Part shown: one piece after another, positions 15,983 to 19,539 of the stretch | Numbering within the stretch: position 1 is the stretch's first letter | Layout of the letters: every line of letters starts with the position of its first letter | Source of the DNA: an uncultured Ruminococcus sp. | GTDB lineage: Bacteria; Bacillota; Clostridia; Oscillospirales; Ruminococcaceae | DNA length: 19,539 bases | Assembly (NCBI GenBank): GCA_910577575.1 | Contig: CAJTOG010000035.1 | Coordinates: 1 to 19,539, forward strand | Reading direction: 5' to 3' | Made by a program: the position numbers and the translations under genes | Notes under the pieces: model-generated | Databases searched by the model: none | What the model was told of the DNA's origin: nothing | Seen by the model: the letters and a program-made list of their open reading frames with translations, nothing else

Positions 15983-16390
15983 TCATAAAATATTACTGTC
16001 GCTGTTCATTATATTAAAATGGCGACTGTATCTTTTAGGAATATTAATGCCAACAAGATAGCCAACAGAGTGAAGAAAATGCGAAATAGTACTGAATCCG
16101 TCCTTATAAAAAGCTTCAATGCGTTTATCCTTAAAAGGAATATTCTTGTAATCAGGCGGACATATAAAAGTCCAGTCTGCACCGCTTTTATCCAAAACAA
16201 TACGGAAAAATTTGTCAATGTCAGTATCTTTATATCCTGCTTTCATCAGTAAAATATGATGTTCCATAGCTTCATCAATCTGACTTACAACTGCTGTTTT
16301 GCCGTCGAAAGATATTACAGCAAGAAGTGGCTCGTCCTCTGTTATTGCTTTGTGTACGCTTTCAGCATCAGGATATTTTATTATATTCAT
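15983..16390 (-). CDS. Unknown 135-residue protein coupled to an HTH gene
   Basis: The family is not recognised. The protein is soluble, mixed alpha/beta, without signal peptide or membrane segment. Notable stretches are EPLLAVISFDGKTAVVSQID (beta hairpin-like), DEAMEHHILLMKAGYKDTDI, KSGADWTFICPPDYKNIP and a basic C-terminus. Its ATG overlaps the stop of the upstream HTH gene by one base (TAATG at 16392-16388), so translation is coupled. A two-gene unit of HTH regulator plus small soluble protein with its own operator-like repeats is the layout of toxin-antitoxin, immunity or phage-control modules. Nothing in the residues proves any of these. Confidence 0.7.
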   Translation of the reverse strand: MNIIKYPDAESVHKAITEDEPLLAVISFDGKTAVVSQIDEAMEHHILLMKAGYKDTDIDKFFRIVLDKSGADWTFICPPDYKNIPFKDKRIEAFYKDGFSTISHFLHSVGYLVGINIPKRYSRHFNIMNSDSNIL

Positions 16391-16599
16391 TACTGTTCCT
16401 CCTCATTGGTTAATATATCACCTATATCACATTCAAGTAAGATACAAAGTTTAGAAAGAATTTCAAAAGAAACGCTTTGCTTGTGCCTTATCCTTTGTAT
16501 AGTGGCTTCACCTATTATTTTTTCTTTTCTTAATCTGGTTGTTGTATAACCTTTTGATTTTAATGCTGCTAATACATCAATTTTATACTTTATTGGCAT
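16390..16599 (-). CDS. Small Cro/cI-type (HTH_26) transcriptional regulator
   Basis: The product is 69 residues. Minus-strand AAAGGA lies about ten bases before the ATG. Almost the whole protein is a Cro/C1-type HTH: YKIDVLAALKSKGYTTTRLR, KEKIIGEATIQRIRHKQSVS and LSKLCILLECDIGDILTNEE, matching the HTH_26 pattern with its ending of a Cys/Leu-rich helix and GDI. It is co-transcribed with the following unknown gene and is preceded by a promoter and repeated AACACTAAA sites, so autoregulation is likely. The frame is intact. Confidence 0.85.
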   Translation of the reverse strand: MPIKYKIDVLAALKSKGYTTTRLRKEKIIGEATIQRIRHKQSVSFEILSKLCILLECDIGDILTNEEEQ

Positions 16600-16658
16600 T
16601 ATATCAAATCCTTTCCGGTGAGAGCAAATTTTTATAGCACTCCCTATTTTCCATTATA

Positions 16659-16687
16659 ATTATATCACAAATTAACACTAAATTCAA
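16659..16687 (-). promoter_or_regulatory. Promoter of the HTH/unknown pair
   Basis: On the minus strand TTGAAT (16687-16682) and TATAAT (16664-16659) are separated by 17 bases, about 60 bases before the ATG. The first AAATTAACACTAAA repeat overlaps the spacer and part of the -35 box. Confidence 0.65.
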
Positions 16688-16727
16688 GTGCAAAAACATA
16701 CAAAATTAACACTAAAACCTTGTGCAA
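16669..16727. repeat. Two 25-bp direct repeats, operator-like
   Basis: AAATTAACACTAAA-N5-GTGCAA occurs at 16669-16693 and 16703-16727, exactly 34 bases (about three helix turns) apart. The repeats lie between the two divergent promoters. Confidence 0.75.
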
Positions 16728-16736
16728 TATTACATA

Positions 16737-16765
16737 TTAACCACACTAATATTTAGTGTTATAAT
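16737..16765 (+). promoter_or_regulatory. Divergent rightward promoter with central palindrome
   Basis: The -10 is a consensus TATAAT (16760-16765). The -35 at 17-base spacing, TTAACC (16737-16742), is weak. The spacer consists of the palindrome ACACTAA-N3-TTAGTGT (16743-16759), the same motif as in the upstream direct repeats, so a bound regulator would sit between -35 and -10. Confidence 0.5.
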
Positions 16766-16771
16766 ATATAC

Positions 16772-16905
16772 AGTGAAAGGAGGATAGCAATATAAAATAA
16801 AAGTGTTTCGTTTCCTCAACCAAGAGAATAACGAAACACCCTGTTAACCAACTCGACAAAATCAGATTGTATAAATATTGTATCATGTACTTCTGTTTTT
16901 GTCAA
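16772..16905 (+). ncRNA. Candidate structured leader or small RNA
   Basis: Downstream of the rightward promoter no protein start follows AAAGGAGG (16776-16783) at a usable distance. Two stem-loops follow: GTGTTTCGTT (16803-16812) with AACGAAACAC (16830-16839), and GACAAAATCAG (16855-16865) with CTGTTTTTGTC (16893-16903; one T-T mismatch). The second ends in a T-rich arm and could act as an attenuator for the small frame at 16934. Alternatively this is the leader of a deleted gene. Confidence 0.35.
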
Positions 16906-16933
16906 GACTTATTTCAAAAATGGAGGAAAAATT

Positions 16934-17005
16934 ATGAATAAAATACTTGATAGAATCTATTTACATTATCGAGGAGCAGGCACGGTGATTCTTTGGCACA
17001 GGTAA
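16934..17005 (+). pseudogene. Start of a truncated gene
   Basis: GGAGG (16922-16926) sits seven bases before an ATG. The frame (MNKILDRIYLHYRGAG) stops after 23 codons. Beyond it the DNA becomes G+C-richer and no frame continues the protein. It is likely the 5' stub of a gene cut by deletion. The stub contains a GGAGCAGG octamer (16973-16980), where the change of composition begins. Confidence 0.4.
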
Positions 17006-17047
17006 GAGCAAAACTGCGCTCACTGCAGGCAGAATGAGGCGGGAAAC

Positions 17048-17146
17048 AAGCTTGCGGGGGGGAATAGCCTCGAGACTGTAAAGCGGTACTTCATGCGGTC
17101 ACTGCTCGAATTTCTCGCTGAATATAATAGATTTGAAGTACAATAA
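17048..17146 (+). pseudogene. Possible C-terminal remnant of a lost gene
   Basis: A frame ending at TAA 17144-17146 reads SLETVKRYFMRSLLEFLAEY then NRFEVQ, which looks like a real helical protein end but has no start. This patch of about 130 bases (17010-17140) is clearly richer in G+C than its surroundings, suggesting a fragment of other origin. No family is recognised. Confidence 0.3.
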
Positions 17147-17715
17147 GGCTAAGGGGTCACCAAAACGGCGGCTCCTTAATTATATATATGTTTATCGAAG
17201 CGGTGAGGAAGCGGCGAACAAAAAGAGAAAAATAGAGAGAAGTTCACTGGTAATATAGGGGGATTGCAAGAATGTTTGTTCTTTATATCGCTTATCCAAC
17301 AATATAACAGTACTTTTACAGATTTCTAAATATATTTCAGGTAAGGTAGGGGTATTATATCCCCCCTTATACTTTAATAATAACCTGACAAAACCTGACA
17401 TACACCAAAACAAGCTGTTTTGTAAGTAAATTATTCCCTAAATGAAAGTTAAGCTTATAGTGGCAATAGGAAATATGGGAAAATGTTGGAGAATGTTAGA
17501 TTTTGAGTGATTAACCAGCTCATTTCTGCGTTGGTTGATTTGGAATACTAAAAAATACTAATACTACAAAATAACGCCATCCAAATTGATGTTGTCAAAT
17601 TGACGACTGTAAAAAGAGAAGCAGGCGATTAGATTCTTTCGACCTACTTCCCGAATAGAATACTTTCCCACTATAAAAAAGGGGCGTTAGCATTTCATCG
17701 ACAGTAATATTTTTT
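17147..17715. other. Gene-free stretch with short repeats
   Basis: I see no gene here. A 73-codon minus-strand frame (17192-17413) has no ribosome binding site and unconvincing residues. Visible structure includes a tandem CCTGACA pair near 17383-17399 and a GAAGCAGG/CCTACTTC hairpin near 17618-17650 with one mismatch. It is probably decayed element DNA. Confidence 0.5.
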
Positions 17716-17781
17716 AGGACACTATGAGGACACTAAAGACACTGAAAATCAATTGAATAAACTGTAAGATACAAGAAGATA
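17716..17781. repeat. Candidate right attachment/arm region
   Basis: AGGACACT occurs at 17716-17723 and 17727-17734 with AAGACACT at 17736-17743, three near-tandem copies. The part from TGAGGACACTA (17725) to ACTGTAAG (17761-17768) parallels 10323-10367 with small indels. Spaced short repeats like these are typical of integrase arm-type sites. The homology to the left block suggests that the two mark the ends of the element, but neither a perfect core nor an intact target gene is identifiable. Confidence 0.4.
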
Positions 17782-17899
17782 TATTATATAAAACAGCTAT
17801 TTACAGCCGACTACTAACAATTACTAAAGCATACAATAAGTTGACTTTTACCCTCATAACCCGATGAAATAAAGAAAAATCAAAAAAATAAAGTGCATA

Positions 17900-17930
17900 A
17901 ACCCACGTAATATGTACAATTACGTGGGTT
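17900..17930. terminator. Strong hairpin, probable terminator
   Basis: Perfect 12-bp arms AACCCACGTAAT (17900-17911) and ATTACGTGGGTT (17919-17930) have a 7-base loop and are followed by GTACTTTTTATTG. No intact gene ends just upstream, so it may belong to a lost gene or insulate the unit at 18026. Confidence 0.65.
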
Positions 17931-18025
17931 GTACTTTTTATTGTAGCTGTTTTGACCCTTTATTGACCCCTTATCTTTGAAAAGAGATAAGCATCATGGA
18001 GCAGGAAACAGAGTGATTGATGCAC

Positions 18026-18054
18026 TTGAAATTACAACCTGAAAAATGTATAAT
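18026..18054 (+). promoter_or_regulatory. Promoter of the unknown two-gene unit
   Basis: TTGAAA (18026-18031) and consensus TATAAT (18049-18054) are 17 bases apart, 24 bases before the ATG at 18078. Upstream lie two TTGACCC repeats (17952-17958, 17963-17969) and a small TTATCT/AGATAA hairpin (17971-17990). Confidence 0.75.
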
Positions 18055-18077
18055 GATAAAAAGGTAGGCGATAGAAA

Positions 18078-18299
18078 ATGTATAAACTTGTTCCGAAACG
18101 CACAATAAGAAGGATTGAAGATACTTCTGAAAATGAAGAACTCCGTATCATGAAGTTATCACTTGAACTTGCAAAGAAATCAGATGACGAATTGTGGAAA
18201 GAACTAGTTATGCTGCATCTTGATGACATGAGAATCCTGAACAGCGAAGACGGAGAAAGAATCAAAAGAAACCTTGATAGGATGCTGAGAGGAATTTAG
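18078..18299 (+). CDS. Small charged protein, unknown function
   Basis: The product is 73 residues, rich in Glu, Lys, Arg and Leu and almost all helical. It starts MYKLVPKRTIRRIEDTSENE, with KKSDDELWKELVMLHLDD later and a basic end (RIKRNLDRMLRGI). The ribosome binding site is weak (AAGGTAGG around 18060-18067). I do not recognise the family. The stop at 18297-18299 is two bases before the likely original ATG (18302) of the next gene, so the two are translationally close and belong to one unit under the 18026 promoter. Size and charge would suit a partner or antitoxin-like protein, which is speculation. Confidence 0.65.
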   Translation: MYKLVPKRTIRRIEDTSENEELRIMKLSLELAKKSDDELWKELVMLHLDDMRILNSEDGERIKRNLDRMLRGI

Positions 18300-18301
18300 T
18301 G

Positions 18302-19351
18302 ATGTATGATATTGATTATTAAATATACAAGTATATCAATGAGTTGGCAGACCAGTATGTAGAATTTGATGAATTGCTGAAACAGAATCATCTTACTTTT
18401 GATGAAGTAAAACAAAAAATAAAACAGTTCAAAGAACAATTTTATAGTCTGCTTTCAAAGTATTCTATCGGTAGTCAGAATCTTGTTGAAACCTGTTATG
18501 ACTTGATAGAACGTATGGAACAGCATCCTGATAATCCTGATTTGCAGTATTTGTATTTATGTATCATGACGGATTTTGGATTATTGAATGAAATAAACGC
18601 TCATGACCGTACTGAAGAGCAGAAAATAAGAAATTATTTTCGTCAGCATAAATTGATACAGGAACTGACGGAATTTTTGGAGTCACAATCCGAGAGCGTC
18701 AGGAAGTATCAGCAATTATTTGAATATCTGAAAAAACCGATAAAAATAAAAAATGCAGAATGTGAGGAAGAATCGGATTTTTTGTACCATTTGACCATAC
18801 AGCATACCTTTTTACATGATAGTATAAAAAATGAGGTCTACAAAGATAACCTGAAATCTTTGCTGATGCATGTTAACAGCGATGAAAAATTAAAACCCAT
18901 TAAGCCATATATCATCTTTGCGGTGCTTGCGAGAAAAACAGGTATGATGCAGAAAAGGGCACATTTCATACCGAATCTGAAAGTGATATTTCAATATCAG
19001 GAGTATAATATTTTAAAAGATAATGGTAAAAATTTCAACCAATATCAGTCTGAATTAGAATTGTACGACCATTTGAGAAGAGCATATCTTGAGGATGCTG
19101 ATATAGATTTCTGTGATTACTGCTTTGCAAATCTTTCACCGCTGAGCGAATGGTATTACATGAATTGTGAGCTGAACGAAGAGATACCAATGGTTATAGA
19201 TAGAAAAATCCTGATGGTAATGCCGAAATCATTTCCTAAAATTTTAAGCTATGAAGATTATGAGAGTCTGACTGAAGATGAATTTAATATGTACAGCGAA
19301 GTAGGAGAAAAGTTGAAAGAAAAAATGCTCCGAATGGCGATATACCTCTAA
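18302..19351 (+). pseudogene. Unknown 350-codon gene with TAA near its start
   Basis: The natural start appears to be ATG 18302, two bases after the upstream stop: MYDIDY, then TAA (18320-18322), then in the same frame IYKYINELADQYVEFDELLK and a long open frame to 19351. One AAA to TAA change would explain it. The only in-frame restart, TTG at 18344, has no ribosome binding site, so full translation now seems unlikely. The body is soluble and helical with a coiled-coil-like N-terminal third (LTFDEVKQKIKQFKEQFY), a central KPYIIFAVLARKTGMMQKRA and a Cys-containing patch DFCDYCFANLSPLSEWYYMN. No known domain is recognised. If the stop is a sequencing error, this is an intact uncharacterised gene. 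Confidence 0.65.
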
Positions 19352-19368
19352 AAACTGAATTCCAAGAT

Positions 19369-19409
19369 AAAACAGTTCCGAAATTTAAAAAATATTTTGG
19401 AACTGTTTT
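19369..19409 (+). terminator. Terminator of the unknown two-gene unit
   Basis: AAAACAGTTCC (19369-19379) and GGAACTGTTTT (19399-19409) pair perfectly over 11 bp, extendable by five more pairs including one G-T, with GTATTT following. It lies 18 bases after the stop of the unknown gene. Confidence 0.8.
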
Positions 19410-19460
19410 GTATTTACTTATCTGAACGTCTATGGTATTCTGTTTTTAGGAGGTGGAAGT

Positions 19461-19539
19461 ATGATAGTGAATGGAGAACATCTTTAAACTTTGCAAGACT
19501 TGAAACGATGCTTTTGTATTGATGAACGGATTTACGACT
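19461..19539 (+). pseudogene. Start of a further gene, interrupted by TAA; runs off the window
   Basis: A strong AGGAGGT (19448-19454) precedes ATG 19461. The frame reads MIVNGEHL, TAA (19485-19487), then stays open to the window edge (TLQDLKRCFCIDERIYD). The start resembles MIVNG-type beginnings of small ThiS-like and similar proteins, but too little is visible to name it. It shows the same pattern of early nonsense codon as the gene at 18302. Confidence 0.4.

Noticed and set aside
17192..17413. A 73-codon minus-strand frame
   Set aside because: It has no ribosome binding site, hydrophobic but irregular residues, and lies in decayed gene-free DNA.
19461..19539. Calling the last frame ThiS from its MIVNG start
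   Set aside because: Only five residues resemble it, a TAA follows, and the rest does not continue the ThiS pattern.

Overview
The window is AT-rich DNA with Firmicutes-type ribosome binding sites, TTGACA/TATAAT-like promoters and protein families common in gut and rumen Clostridia. A Ruminococcus-like Oscillospiraceae or Lachnospiraceae host is the best guess; this is inference from gene families and base composition, since no rRNA or other marker gene is present.

Region 1 (1-5008) is a plus-strand set of envelope genes: a membrane-anchored protein that enters from outside the window, a 1185-residue secreted multidomain protein (stalk-like domain, Ca-binding-like loop, SH3b, discoidin-like glycan-binding domain) and a small membrane protein, closed by a strong terminator. 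Region 2 (5040-8633) is a graveyard of serine-recombinase elements: a winged-helix gene fragment, a large nested inverted repeat, a TnpW-type small protein, a Tn4451/TnpX-type large serine recombinase with an abnormal C-terminus, and two copies (one dead, one open) of a lone recombinase-domain gene, each preceded by the same hairpin. Region 3 (8559-10300) is a self-contained cargo gene with its own promoter and terminator. It encodes an AAA-ATPase-like plus PD-(D/E)XK (DUF1703-type) protein interrupted by one in-frame amber codon.

Region 4 (about 10323-17781) reads as one decayed integrative element. A tyrosine integrase (two frameshifts) and a cI-like repressor lie on the minus strand. Diverging from them are a small HTH gene (frameshift), a zinc-ribbon gene (nonsense codon), an excisionase-like HTH gene, a DUF3987 primase/helicase-like gene (frameshifts and deletions), an array of 9-bp iterons and an ERCC4-type nuclease. 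The order int - repressor | HTH - xis - replication gene - iterons matches that of phage-inducible chromosomal islands (PICI/SaPI-type satellites) or small integrative elements. A separate minus-strand HTH/unknown-protein pair with its own operator-like repeats, a structured leader and gene remnants fill the right part. Similar blocks at 10323-10380 and 17725-17781, carrying repeats of AGGACACT, are candidate attachment or arm sites.

Region 5 (18026-19539) has a good promoter, a small unknown gene and a longer unknown gene whose natural start is separated from its body by a TAA, then a terminator and another short frame broken by TAA. Premature stops and single-base deletions are concentrated right of 9.7 kb, while the 1-5 kb genes are intact. 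This suggests decay of mobile DNA, although assembly errors cannot be excluded from the sequence alone. The 8-mer GGAGCAGG occurs 12 times between 10.39 and 18.01 kb and not in the first 10.39 kb.
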